NCBI GenBank assembly: GCA_013054445.1
Contig: JAAMPI010000797.1
Coordinates: 1-25,604 of the forward strand
DNA length: 25,604 nt
Origin: Cudoniella acicularis
Lineage: Eukaryota; Ascomycota; Leotiomycetes; Helotiales; Helotiaceae
Direction: 5' to 3'
Both the position numbers and the translations under genes were made by a program. This document shows positions 1 to 9,214 of the stretch, in pieces. Positions within the stretch are counted from its first letter, which is position 1. Each line of letters opens with the position of its first letter. The notes beneath the pieces were generated by a model. That model was not told where the DNA came from. It did not search any database and was given only the letters and a program-made list of their open reading frames with translations.

Positions 1-184
1 CGAGCGTGTATAAGAAAGAAGAGCGTGTGCTAGGAGAAATATATATTAAGGAAGAAGAANTTTATATAAATTTATGTAATATTTATGTATACGGGTACCC
101 GCGGTACCCATATAGGAGTAAGAGAAACTATACCCACCCGTGGGTAGCCCGCGGGTAATGGGTACTACCCACTACCCATCACGC
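1..184. mobile_element. Palindrome-rich end of a DNA transposon, hAT-like (tentative)
   Basis: The left 90 bases are AT-rich with one N at position 60. From about 90 to 180 there is a cluster of self-complementary GC motifs, including ACGGGTACCCGCGG near 90 and GCCCGCGGGTAATGGG near 148, with GGTACC-type palindromes and reiterated TACCC blocks. No coding frame is visible. The ankyrin frame to the right reads cleanly down to about 185 and then meets this block, which suggests the element end interrupts that gene. Subterminal GGTACCCGCGGG-like palindromes are what I associate with fungal hAT-type elements; that class is an inference. The other end and any target duplication lie outside the window. 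Confidence 0.4.
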
Positions 185-1565
185 AGTCTAGCCAAGGCGC
201 AGTTTGCTTGCAGAAGCAGATTCACCGCATTCGAGTAGCCTTACGCAACAGCCAGATGTATGGGGCGACGGCCGTAGTGATCTTCGGCGTTGATGTCTGC
301 CCCAGCATCGAGTAAGTACTTAAGAGCTCGAGGTCATTCAATGGCAAAGTGTAATGCCGTAAGTCCGTTTACTGAAGAGGCGTGATTGATGTTTGCTTGC
401 TTCACCACATGAAAGAGGTCACGCTCGTATCGCTGCAAAATAACCGAAATCAGATGCTCATGGTCATTGACTGCAGTCAATTAGAATATTATTGCGCATC
501 AACCGAGGAGCTAACTTACGTTCAATCTGTTCCGAGAAACGGCGAAGTTGGAGGACCTGTTCTTGGAAATATTCGAATTGGTAATACGGATGCTTTTGAT
601 TTATACTGCTGAGAGGCTGCGAAAATTCACATCCATTGTCTGCCAACTTTTTGTATATAGCCGTGTTGCGAATCTCTTCTTTCGCAGATATCCGCGTGTT
701 TAGATCCGCCATTTTTGGGGCAAATACATCAAGGGCAGTGCCAATAGTAGCTGCCGGGTTATCCCAGTCTGTTGAATTGTCGATACTGATCACGTTGGGA
801 TCTACGCCACTATTCAAGAGAAATTGGATCAACGAGATGTGCTCATCACTCTTCACGCCACAGGTCTGATGTCTTTTATAAAGCACCAAGACTTCCTAGA
901 GAGCTTTTAGAACCTATTTAAGAGCACAAAGCGGAAAAAGCTTACATGAAGTAATGTATTACCAAGATGATCTTCATCAAACGTGGACGATTTCGATTCT
1001 GATATAAATCGTGTAGAACATTTTGCAGATCTGATATGTAAAAAGTGCTTTTTTCAAATCCGGAGCTCTTCAACTTATTTCTGACGTTAAGAAACGCTTG
1101 AAAAGCGGGCTATTTCGCAATTTGAACGAGTCTGCTGGTGCCAATCACGATTGGTGACATCGAAAAACCTCTGTCCATATTCCAATTTCTGATTTGTAGG
1201 CTTAGATTTATGCTGCGGGGGAAAAGCCATGGCGGTGGAACAAATCTCATCATTAGCTCAAGACTTTGATGCGAAGTCTGATACCTTGAACAATACGAAT
1301 AGTGATGACTTCGAAATGATCGCCTGAATTGGAGCATCGAGAGCGGATCCCAGAGACTAGTCTGGTTCTTCAGCCTACACGTACAGCTTGTGGAAGTCCA
1401 ATGTGCTTGAGATTCACCTTCGATATTCTGAGCATAGATTTGCCTGGGTGGATCACACAACTCATGGGAAGGGTTTAAAGCCCGAGAATAGGTGGCTCCT
1501 GGCTCCATTTGCGCCAGAACATGATTCATCGTATTCTTCAAGGTAGGGCTCTTGTTCAAGAATGT
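185..1565 (-). pseudogene. Ankyrin-repeat protein, degraded and truncated
   Basis: Reading leftwards from about 1565, one frame passes through LEQEPYLEEYDESC and then a series of in-frame stops (for example TAG at 1375-1377 and 1357-1359). It continues into an ankyrin section: DEDHLGNTLLH, intron 866-945 (GTAAGC..CAG, phase 0), SLIQFLLNSGVDPN, GTALDVFAPK, intron 471-519 (GTAAGT..CTAAT..CAG), then GLTALHFAIE*PRALKYLLDAGADINAED and GRRPIHLAVA*GYSNAVNLLLQ. The TALH, LLDAGADINA and PIHLA motifs are ankyrin hallmarks. Stops at 334-336 (TGA) and 241-243 (TAA) fall where Trp or Arg and Gln would be expected. The reading stops at about 185 at a transposon-like end. The fungal family (NACHT-ankyrin, ankyrin-only) cannot be told because no N-terminal effector domain is recognisable. 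Intact splice signals with broken codons argue for fairly recent loss. Confidence 0.8.
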
Positions 1566-1599
1566 GTATAATTGAGACCACTATATCAGAGATCAGTAT

Positions 1600-1715
1600 A
1601 CTAACCTCGCCTCACCTCGCGCTCACTCCTCCTCAGCCTCCTCACCCTCGCCTTACACACCCTTCACGCGCAGTCTCCACCACCTTACCTCGGCTCACCA
1701 CCCCCTAGCAACTTG
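1600..1715. repeat. Pyrimidine-rich CTCACC/CCTCGC tract
   Basis: The plus strand is almost purely C and T with regular A/G interruptions, built from reiterated CTCAC, CCTCG and CTCCTC units. It has strong strand asymmetry and no coding frame. A similar tract lies at about 15560-15625 beside another truncated gene. It may belong to a repeat family or be a simple low-complexity tract; no boundary features are visible. Confidence 0.5.
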
Positions 1716-1769
1716 AAACTCGTAGTAACCCTCTATGCATCTTTGAGATGGGTCCTATCCTGGTAGTTC

Positions 1770-2057
1770 TGTTGAGAATATCAACTCCTGGCGAGCAGGA
1801 TCAGAGGGAGCCAGAACTGGTCCCCGGTGATCAGAATAGGCTCCCTGTTACCAGAATAGCTCAGCACTCCACTTCCCCTATGTTGAACTGAGACTAGAAT
1901 CTTTTAATACATGCTTTATTCAGCTGTTATAATCCTTTATCTCTTAAACCCCCTTCCTTATCCTCTTTTTCCCGTCCATCTTCCTCTCAAGCTCTATATT
2001 CTTAAACATCCTCTTTCTTCAGCGTCATAATTTCTATCGTTTCTTTATAGATTTACA
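1770..2057 (+). mobile_element. Possible Copia-type LTR, degenerate
   Basis: The segment opens with TGTTGAGAATATCAACTCC, resembling the TGTTGRGA..-type start common in Ty1/Copia LTRs. It holds several short imperfect inverted motifs (TCCTGGCGAGCAGGA; GAACTGGTCCCCGG..GATC) and ends plausibly at TTTACA. The 5-bp flanks (AGTTC and GGTTA) do not match, so it is not a clean solo LTR and its right limit is a guess. No gag or pol frame follows. Class and limits are inference. Confidence 0.35.
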
Positions 2058-2121
2058 GGTTAGTGTTACGTGTAGTTGCCTAGCTTGTGCTATCCTTACC
2101 GAGCTTCCTTACCTGTTCTTT

Positions 2122-2357
2122 TGTCACGACCCACGTGATCATCATGTGACAGGATCTTAGGGATCTTAGGGATCCCGTGATTCATGGATCCACTACTACC
2201 TATATAGCTATATAGTTTTCCTCTTCTGGAGCTTCGTGCTCAACTTCACATATCTTAGCAAGATAACATTTTACCAAGATCTGCTTGACACTTCAACGTA
2301 CGACTAAACCCAACGCCTCACGTGATATAGAATACTACGTGACTACAGAACGTTACA
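2122..2357 (+). mobile_element. LTR copy 1 (236 bp), Ty3/Gypsy-like
   Basis: Begins TGTCACGACCCACGTGATC and ends AGAACGTTACA, so it has the TG..CA termini of an LTR. It aligns over its length with 4741-4976 in the same orientation: shared blocks include ATCATGTGA, CCTATATAG.CATATAGTTTTCC, CTTGACACTTCAA and TAAACCCAACG. Both copies are 236 bp as delimited here, although internal indels differ. The flanking 5-mers (TCTTT on the left, ATCAG on the right) do not match, so this may be a 5-prime LTR with a remnant of internal DNA to its right, or a rearranged copy. The Gypsy label is inference from terminus style. Confidence 0.65.
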
Positions 2358-3307
2358 ATCAGTGGGCTCTGAACTCCCATCCGTGGCCAATATAACGAAC
2401 TCTTACAATCGGAGCCGAAGGGTAAGGCGATTATGGATCTAAACTGGAGAAATGCTCGGCTTGGGTCGGGTCTTCCCAAAACCATCCTCAGCCTTTCTTT
2501 CAACCGACTACACTGCCGATAATTCTGTCGCTTTCGAGTACCCCTCCGCCACTTGTGTCACGGTCTTACAGCGTCAACCCAGTCCATGTTGTAGCTGAAG
2601 TTTTTTCAGCGCTCCTGTCGCGCCCTTGCCGAGCAGAAATCAGAAGTTTCTAGCTCCATGAAAAATTCCTTTTTCGCTTGTCAAATTGTGCACCTCCTTA
2701 TCGATTTATGCAACGCAGGTGCGGGGCGCGGAATATTTCATGCCGATCACCTATTGTATTAACTGTACTTCTTCAGGTCTCAAATTCCATCGTCCTTAGA
2801 AAGCCTCCCTCGTAAACCAATTCAAGTACCACTGCAGAATCAGCAAGTGTTCAGCCGAAGGACCTTTTAATAGGCTGGGCAACTCAAGTCCCACGTTTTC
2901 TCTGATCAATTTCCAAGCCGTTGGCCCTGTTGCGCTGTAGCGGCAGCGATCCCAAGAACGCGGAATTGCCTATTTGAACAATCGCATCACCTATTTGGAT
3001 CAATTCTACTTCTCAGAATTGTGTCATTGGCCACAAACTGCATATACCCCACTCCCGATCTCGGGTCAGAGGACAAAGCGTACAGGAGTATGCGCGCTTG
3101 ACCGTAGAGCGGTGACTCCTACAATTCGCTATACATTTCCCAAGAAACGCGTTTCCAGATCGAACCATGCTGCAGTCTAGTTGGGTTGGATTAAATTTGC
3201 TTCGATTTATTGGACTTTAAAAGACATATAAGAGTCGCTTGCCACCAAAACATCGTTCTTCCTCACCCATCGTCAGATTCAGAAGCTTTCGGAGGACCAT
3301 CGACATT
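2358..3307. other. Non-coding stretch between LTR copy 1 and the hydrolase pseudogene
   Basis: The first 150 bases may be leftover internal retroelement DNA, but I see no convincing primer-binding site or gag frame. The rest, up to the hydrolase start, has only short open frames without codon structure or recognisable motifs. The last part would be the old promoter of the hydrolase gene; the last 100 bases before its ATG are unremarkable. Confidence 0.4.
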
Positions 3308-4313
3308 ATGTATATCCGTCCGGCTCTCTTGGTAGTTCTCCCTTTCGCCATGAGGGACTTCGTTCCTAGCCCTGGCAACTTCCCTCCCACTGGGGACGAC
3401 ACTATCGCCGGAGGGATCTTCTCGAGTAGCGCTGCAGAGCTCGCAATTTTATATCTAGCCCCCCCCTACTTTGGCTACTGGCCTTGAAGCACCTACCTCC
3501 TCTGGCGCCTGTGGCCCCGGCTCTGGACCATACCCAGCTCAAGAGTTTTACAATGCAAATCTCCCCAACCACATAATTTACGCGCCCTCAACACCTCCAC
3601 GGAAAATCAAGATACCTTTCATAGCTTAGGCAAATAGGGTTTGTCTCAACAACGGAACAACATATGAGAACTTCCTGACCGAAATTGCAAGTTGGGGGTT
3701 ATGTAATTGCTGCTGATGGGCTCCCGGACGGCTTGAACGGTACTCAATCCACGGTTGCTGGGTCCAGGGCGGGTATAGATTAGGCCATGACTGGTGGTGC
3801 AGCGGCGTATGGGAACATTGACAGGAATAACATTGCTACGGCGGGACACAGCCGTGGTGGATTAGAGGCCTTGTCTACTGCATATCACGACTACAGAGTC
3901 AAACGTATCTTGATGTTCGACATATCTATCTTCGAGGACGACAAAAGATATCTTCTCCAAGCCATTAACGTTCCGGTTGCTTGGTTTGAAGGAAGTCCTT
4001 TGGATTTCACCCTCCCTCTTGTAAGTTCTGCGCTCAAAGTGCAAGAACTAATGCTGAATCTTCTGTATCACAGGCCCAGAAGGATTATCCACTCCTGAAC
4101 CCGGGTCTGCCAGCTATCCTAGCAAACCTCGATACCGGTCACTACGGAACATTTTTCGCAGTAAATGGTGGCAAGGTTGCAAAAGCTACCGTTACATATC
4201 TCAATTAGCAATTCTGGGGTAATAAGACAGGAAAGGCTATTTTCTTGAACCCTAACTCGCCTAGTAGTCTCGTGTTGAACAATTGGAATGTCACGTCGAA
4301 GAACTGGTGGTAG
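3308..4313 (+). pseudogene. Secreted alpha/beta hydrolase, inactivated
   Basis: The frame starts at ATG 3308 with a signal-peptide-like MYIRPALLVVLPFA, then a Ser/Gly/Thr-rich linker, GPYPAQEFYNANLPNHIIYAP, NGTTYENFLTEIASWGYVIAADGLPDG, the nucleophile elbow GHSRGG (Ser codon 3850-3852), VAWFEGSPLDF and the probable catalytic His in DTGHYGTFFAVNGG (His codon 4140-4142). It ends at TAG 4311. The intron 4021-4073 (GTAAGT..CAG, phase 0) is intact. The layout matches a secreted fungal alpha/beta hydrolase family with a PET-hydrolase/lipase-like fold. Lesions: TAG at 3627-3629, 3781-3783 and 4206-4208, where Trp, Gln and Trp or Gln are expected, a frame change near the C run 3459-3466, and another near the G run 3694-3698. 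The homopolymer shifts could be sequencing errors; the three TAG codons are unlikely to be. Confidence 0.85.
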
Positions 4314-4735
4314 ATGTTTCCGAGCTAGCAAGATAATACGAATTCTCTAGGAACTATCTGCAGAGCTCTACTCTTAACATCCTCCGCGGGAATTCCAAGA
4401 ATTATGCCGCGTCGGATAGCCTTAGAGTGACTTCAGAAATTTTGACATTGCTATAACTAAAGGTAAAAATTAAATAACTGAAATGACATTAGTAAGGCTT
4501 TTCTTTTAAGAAGTCAACGATATCCTTCGCGGATTTAGCAACAATATATATGCTTATAATTCTAAGTTATATTTAAAGTTATTATATTTATATTTTTTCT
4601 TTTTCTTTGTTATATACTTTAGTAGTAAATAAGATAGGTTATAGAACTAAGTTAGGATTGTCTCTAAACCTCGATCTATGGTAGAAAGAGTACTTAGAAC
4701 AACAAACTTGTCTAATAGAGGCTTTAGCGTTATAA
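4314..4735. other. AT-rich intergenic DNA
   Basis: No coding frame. From 4440 to 4640 the composition is strongly AT, with TATATATT and TTATATTTATATTTTTTC stretches. This is compatible with heavily RIP-mutated repeat DNA or with an old transposon body, but no family is recognisable. Confidence 0.45.
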
Positions 4736-4981
4736 CCTACTATCACGACCCACATGACTCATCATGTGATAGACCGATAGATCTGAGGATCCTGACTTAC
4801 TCGCCCGATCCATGGATCCAGGGATCCACACCACTATCACCTATATAGCCATATAGTTTTCCTTTGTAGAGCTGCGTGCTTAACTTCAATACATAACTTT
4901 CTACCTTGATTTACTTGACACTTCAATTGACGATTAAACCCAACGATCATAAGGCACGTGATACGAGAACGTTACACCTAC
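4736..4981 (+). mobile_element. Solo LTR copy 2 (4741-4976) with 5-bp target site duplication
   Basis: The LTR runs from TATCACGACCCACATGACTC to GAGAACGTTACA. CCTAC stands immediately before (4736-4740) and immediately after (4977-4981), a perfect 5-bp target duplication, so this is an insertion that recombined down to one LTR. Compared with copy 1, the first dinucleotide is TA instead of TG and several CG/CA sites differ by transitions (CACGTG against CACATG), which fits RIP-type decay after insertion. There is no internal region. Confidence 0.8.
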
Positions 4982-5279
4982 TAACAGATAATCTAGGCGA
5001 GTTTACCCTTTGAAATGACAATGCCTTTTTCTTTAGTCGAGTAAGAAGCTACAGTAATAGGGCGTAATTCATATATTAGAACAGACGCTAATGATAAAAT
5101 ATATCGTTTTCTTCTCAACTCACTGGAATCGTTTGTGGTAAGCTATCACTTGATTAGACAAGTTCTCTATACCGAGTATGACACGCCCTTCTTGCCTAGG
5201 GTGTTTCGAGGAAAAGACTCTAGACGCTCGTCCGGTGAAGGCTGTCAGGAAAATAGGGCGGTTTTCGTCTTTGCCAACA

Positions 5280-6104
5280 CTATTACCAGCTCACCAGCTC
5301 ATCGGTCGAGGTGGTCCCGTCTGGGTACCACACATCATTTATAAATGGCTGACTACATACATTACGCCCTGATTCGTTTTCGAATGCCCGGACTCCGCCC
5401 TGCTAAAAAGAAACATGGAGATCTTTTGAGCCGCATTTTGAAGCTGACTTTCGAGCTTCGACTTTACCCAAATGTTGTACACAGCCTTGCAAGTCGTGCA
5501 ACAAGCACGGGTGATTTGCCTTTCAGGCAGCTGCCAGCCTCGCTCACCGGGAATTGGCTGCCTCGCAACTCAGTCCCATATATGTTAGGCTCTCTTCCCA
5601 TTATCTTGCGATCAACCTTGCCGAGAGCAGTTACGTACGCTACCGACCTTTCAACGTTACCAGAAACTTGATTTTACTCTCGCACCAGGCACACCTCGCT
5701 CGGCAGTTTTGCAACCCGATAATGGCAACTGTAGAACATGATTGGACGCATGCAACGTGGGATTCTATTCCAGCATATCATTTAACCGAAGAGATCGTGG
5801 ATTCCTTTCTCGAAGGGATCTTCGGCTTTTTCCAGTTTTACACCAGGGTAGGATTTTTCCTAATCCAAAGCCTAGCGTTTGCTTCAGGTGGAATTTCATT
5901 GACGGGTGCCACCACAGCTTTCGACTGATCATTTTCAATTCTGGATTCCGAGAAAATTGAGTGAAGTAAGATCGCCGGGCTGAACAAGTTCTCATGTGTA
6001 TGCTAAGCAAAGAGGCTGACGGGTTTGGGCAGGAGGAACGGATCCAATTGCTGGAGAGAAGGGAAAGCTCAAATTCCAACGAGGCGGTGACAACCACAGA
6101 GTGA
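5280..6104 (+). pseudogene. Unrecognised fungal protein, broken
   Basis: I do not recognise the family. One reading runs EVVPSGYHTSFING*LHTLRPDS, PPC*KETWRSFEPHFEADF, then a Cys-rich LPKCCTQPCKSCNKHG*, then VRYRPFNVTRNLILLSHQAH and CNPIMATVEHDWTHATWDSIP, YHLTEEIVDSFLEGIFG. After intron 5848-5887 (GTAGGA..CTAAT..CAG) comes VEFH*RVPPQLSTDHFQFWIPRKLSE, and after intron 5966-6032 (GTAAGA..CTGAC..CAG) EERIQLLERRESSNS, ending at TGA 6102. Both introns restore the frame exactly, which is strong evidence of a former gene. Stops at 5350-5352, 5404-5406, 5512-5514 and 5900-5902 break it; TGA and TAA at these places fit CGA, TGG or CAA originals. The 5-prime end is not resolved, and frames before 5280 are too poor to choose a start. 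Confidence 0.65.
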
Positions 6105-6442
6105 ATCAGATTCCCCCACGAGAGTGCACTGAGATGGGAATTTCAAATTTGTTGGATCTGAATGACGGGGTTAAGCTCAATCGAGGGACACAACATCGTT
6201 GGTGCTGCGGCAGCCACTCTTGGACAATGCGGTGTGTGCGTGGCATGGCAAATAATTGCCCGAATCGGGCGAGTTGCCTCAGCCTTGCAGAGCCGCATTG
6301 TAATCTGTAGCAATATAATTGTGGTATTTGCACACGATCGACTTGCAGAATATTTCGGCCATCACACTCAATCTCTTAGTGGTTTCGTGAACCTTCGCTT
6401 TATCGCCACATAAAATCTTTCACGAAACAACTCTATTAGGCA

Positions 6443-8555
6443 ATGCTACACCCTGACCAGCTCGGGAAGTCATGTGAGACATTTATGACTTATCCGAAGA
6501 ATATTGTTCGAAGTACTACGCCTCAGCATTATCTCCAACAGTATTACAACAGATTGAGTTCTCATCAAGACCGAATTTTCTGCGATGATGGTAAAGCTAG
6601 TCTCGACATCTGGGAATACGACGATGATTGTGGAGGTTAGAAGTCCCATTTTATCAACATGCGTTAGCGCTTCTCTAATCTGATCTGCAGAATTCAATCC
6701 CACATGCGCCACGAGCATTTTTGAGCTCATTGGTAGGCTGCAGGGGGTAACCCTTTATGATCATGTGGATCCTCGATGTAGATTTCTGTACGGCTTTCTC
6801 CTGATATCTGTTTATTGACAGCTTTTATTTAATGCTTTGAACGCAGCTTCATCCATGCTCCACATTCACGAGATCGCCTGAGGACAAGCAAACAGATGCT
6901 TGCCTTTGCACTGACATACCACCAAGTCATGCCTGTCTTCTTAGACTTCGTTTTCCCGTTTGGCCTACAAGAGTACCCACAAGACTTTCACTTCAGCGGA
7001 TTTCGGGAGGAAACGAGGCTACTCCCCGGTGATAGAGGCCTGGAAATTCCTCAATTGGGACGATCGGGCTGTGAGATTCGACTTTGTTATAGTCTGAAGT
7101 CCGTGGAGGCCTCTAATAACAACCCTGGTTCACCCTGGTCAATGCGTCAGATGGCGGTCTGTCACTCCTTTGATCTTGAGACCGGAAAATCTTTTTGGGT
7201 TCTTGTCAAAGGCAATAACATTATCAGGGATCGAATCAAAGATTTGACGGGACCAGTCTCAAGTAGCGAATCGGAACTCAGATCATTTCGCACAACTGCC
7301 GGAGCCCTCAATTCGTCGCTGGCTACTCATGAGTTGCTCTGTGATTGGTGTGGCGAGGAGTGGAGATGGTATTTAAATTACCTTGAGAAGCAGCTTCAAG
7401 AAACTTCACAGCGTGCTTTAGCAGTGATCGCCCATCATGAGCCAATCTTCATCGAAGCTCCCATTCAGGATATTATCATAAAGAAAAAGCCTTCGGCACT
7501 ACGGATATTCTCTCTATCTATGAAGCGTACCCTGATATCAACCTTTACAAAAACTTTCAACCAGTCGAACATTGAACACGATTCAACGTCGCTTCAGCCG
7601 CCGTTCCCATATCCATCTGATCTTACTCGTCCGGTTTCAGCTCAACCCCCGTTTCCACCAGTTGTCCCCCCCAGGAATGCAAGGAGCTTTCCCGAATATC
7701 CAAGCTGGCAATGCCGAAGAGTTTACTTTTCAGGATCTGTAGTAGGTTCAGCATATTGAAGAGAGTACGAATGAGGTGTTTCTAATTCTCGAGTCCAACA
7801 TAGATGTTTTGACAGAGTTGAAAGAGCATTATCAAAGGGCTTTTTCATCTGTTGATTTCCCCAGCACTCTTCAAACTAATTGCAAGGCAAGGCTCATCCG
7901 ATTCGAAAAACATATAGCCGCCATTATTGTTGATCTTCAAAGACAGCTTTCCAGAACGAAAACTTTACAGCGCTTCCTCAGCGATCGGAAGAATTTGGTA
8001 ATTTCTCTTCTTCTGCCATAATTCATCTTACGAATTATACAGCCTCTAATTCCTAATTCACAACAGATTTATGGAATACTACATCATCATGCTGTTGAAG
8101 CAAACAAAGCTATTGCTAAGAGATCTCAGGTATCTGCTGAGAGAATGGAGGCGATGACGGAAGGCATGCATTCCATTGCTCAGAAGACCAAAGAAGAAAC
8201 AGTTTCCATGAGAATCATCACACTCGTCACGCTATTTTTCCTTCCTGGCACTTACGTATCTGTAAGCTGTCACTAACCTTTTTCCAATTCGAATGAAATG
8301 CCTTTCTTATATATGCTGACATTGTTCTGGGAGGATCAGACTATCATGAGTACCGATATCATAAAGTTCCAACCTAACTCGCAATCGGCAGGGAAAACTT
8401 TTCAACGCGAGGCTCTTGATTTATACCTGGCAATCACGTTACCACTCATGGTCTTTACATTCGTGGCTTGGTTTGTTGCTTACCGATGGTTAACCTGGAG
8501 AGAGGAGCGAAAGGAGCTAGGGAAATATCGTTCGCAGTGTGCCACAATGGCATAA
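6443..8555 (+). pseudogene. CorA-like transmembrane domain protein, disrupted once
   Basis: From ATG 6443 five exons read: YPKNIVRSTTPQHY and ASLDIWEYDDDCG; intron 6636-6690; EFNPTCATSIFEL and DPRCRFL; intron 6788-6846; FIHAPHSRDRL, TYHQVMPVFLDFVFPFG, DFHFSGFREETRL, WSMRQMAVCHSFDLETGKSF; intron 7998-8066; HAVEANKAIAKRSQ and TM1 (RIITLVTLFFLPGTYVS); intron 8262-8339; TIMSTDI and TM2 (LYLAITLPLMVFTFVAWFVAY). About 616 residues. The two C-terminal membrane segments after a long helical region are the CorA arrangement. The ion-selectivity motif GMN after TM1 is replaced by MST, so magnesium transport is doubtful, as in the wider fungal family of this shape. Lesions: a frame change at the C run 7666-7672 and two adjacent TAG codons (7740-7745) inside FQDL**VQHIEE. 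An intron 7661-7751 would formally bypass both, but its GTTGTC donor is poor and the skipped part looks coding. Confidence 0.8.
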
Positions 8556-8644
8556 GGCATAGGTAGAGGCAGCCTTTAAAAGCTTTTCTTTCAATTGGTG
8601 TTTATATATTTCCTTGGTTGGAGCAAGACAAAAGTCAATCTCAT

Positions 8645-9150
8645 CTAAATCTCACCTTTCCAAGGGGCTTTTGCCTCCTCCGGAACACTCCCAGAGATTA
8701 CCTTGATCGGCAGATATCCTCGATATGTAAATCTCTCTTCAACTTTCCGTCCTCGTAGATTTCGCCGGAAACCTGCGCGAGCAAAAAAACGAGCCGTTCC
8801 CTCAAGGCACGTCTGCCACCCGGGCAGCCTAGCCGTCATGCAGCAGCCACCAACAGCTCAGCCCTGCTTGTCTGCGCTGGCTTCTGCAAGCATAGCCTCG
8901 CACTTTTACCTTCTGCAGCACTTCCTGCCCAGATACCCAATCATTAGCTCGCTTAGCGCTTTGGTCTTCCACTCCTGGGCATTTTCTCCCTCAGCACGGA
9001 CAAAGCCAGGAGCCCCGCACTTAGGGTCGTTACAAGACTCTAAACTCTTTTTTGGACTCGGTTCTCCTCTTGTTGAACATCTTAATTTTATTGTACACAT
9101 GAAAGCACTTCGCCCACGAAAACTGGATACTCGGCATTCATGTATTGTGG
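8645..9150 (-). pseudogene. Possible remnant of an unknown gene
   Basis: Read leftwards, one frame stays nearly open for about 165 codons: SLESCNDPKCGAPGFVRAEG, NAQEWKTKALSELMIGYL, GRKCCRR*KCEAMLAEAS, ADKQG*AVGGCC, GTARFFARAGFRRNLRG, KVEERFTYRGYLPIKVISG. Only two stops interrupt it (TAA, TGA), both explicable as C-to-T changes. A CNDPKCG pair could be half of a zinc site. No family is recognised. Alternatively this is simply the promoter of the kinase gene downstream with chance open frames. Confidence 0.3.
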
Positions 9151-9214
9151 CCAGATATCGGGTGGTACTTTTGTATCCACATCTGGCCATTATTTGGACT
9201 GGTGGCTTGCCTAA

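Noticed and set aside
1110..1559. 150-codon open frame on the minus strand
   Set aside because: It overlaps the ankyrin pseudogene in another frame; the neighbouring frame reads as degraded coding DNA with C-to-T type stops, and this one has no motif.
3308..4313. Functional hydrolase with read-through of TAG codons
   Set aside because: Three TAG codons plus two frame changes are too many for recoding.
6630..6690. Frameshift and TGA (6681-6683) in the CorA-like gene
   Set aside because: Intron 6636-6690 (GTTAGA..CTGCAG) removes both and restores the frame exactly, so it is not counted as a lesion.
6470..6730. 86-codon minus-strand frame
   Set aside because: Antisense shadow of CorA-like exons 1 and 2.
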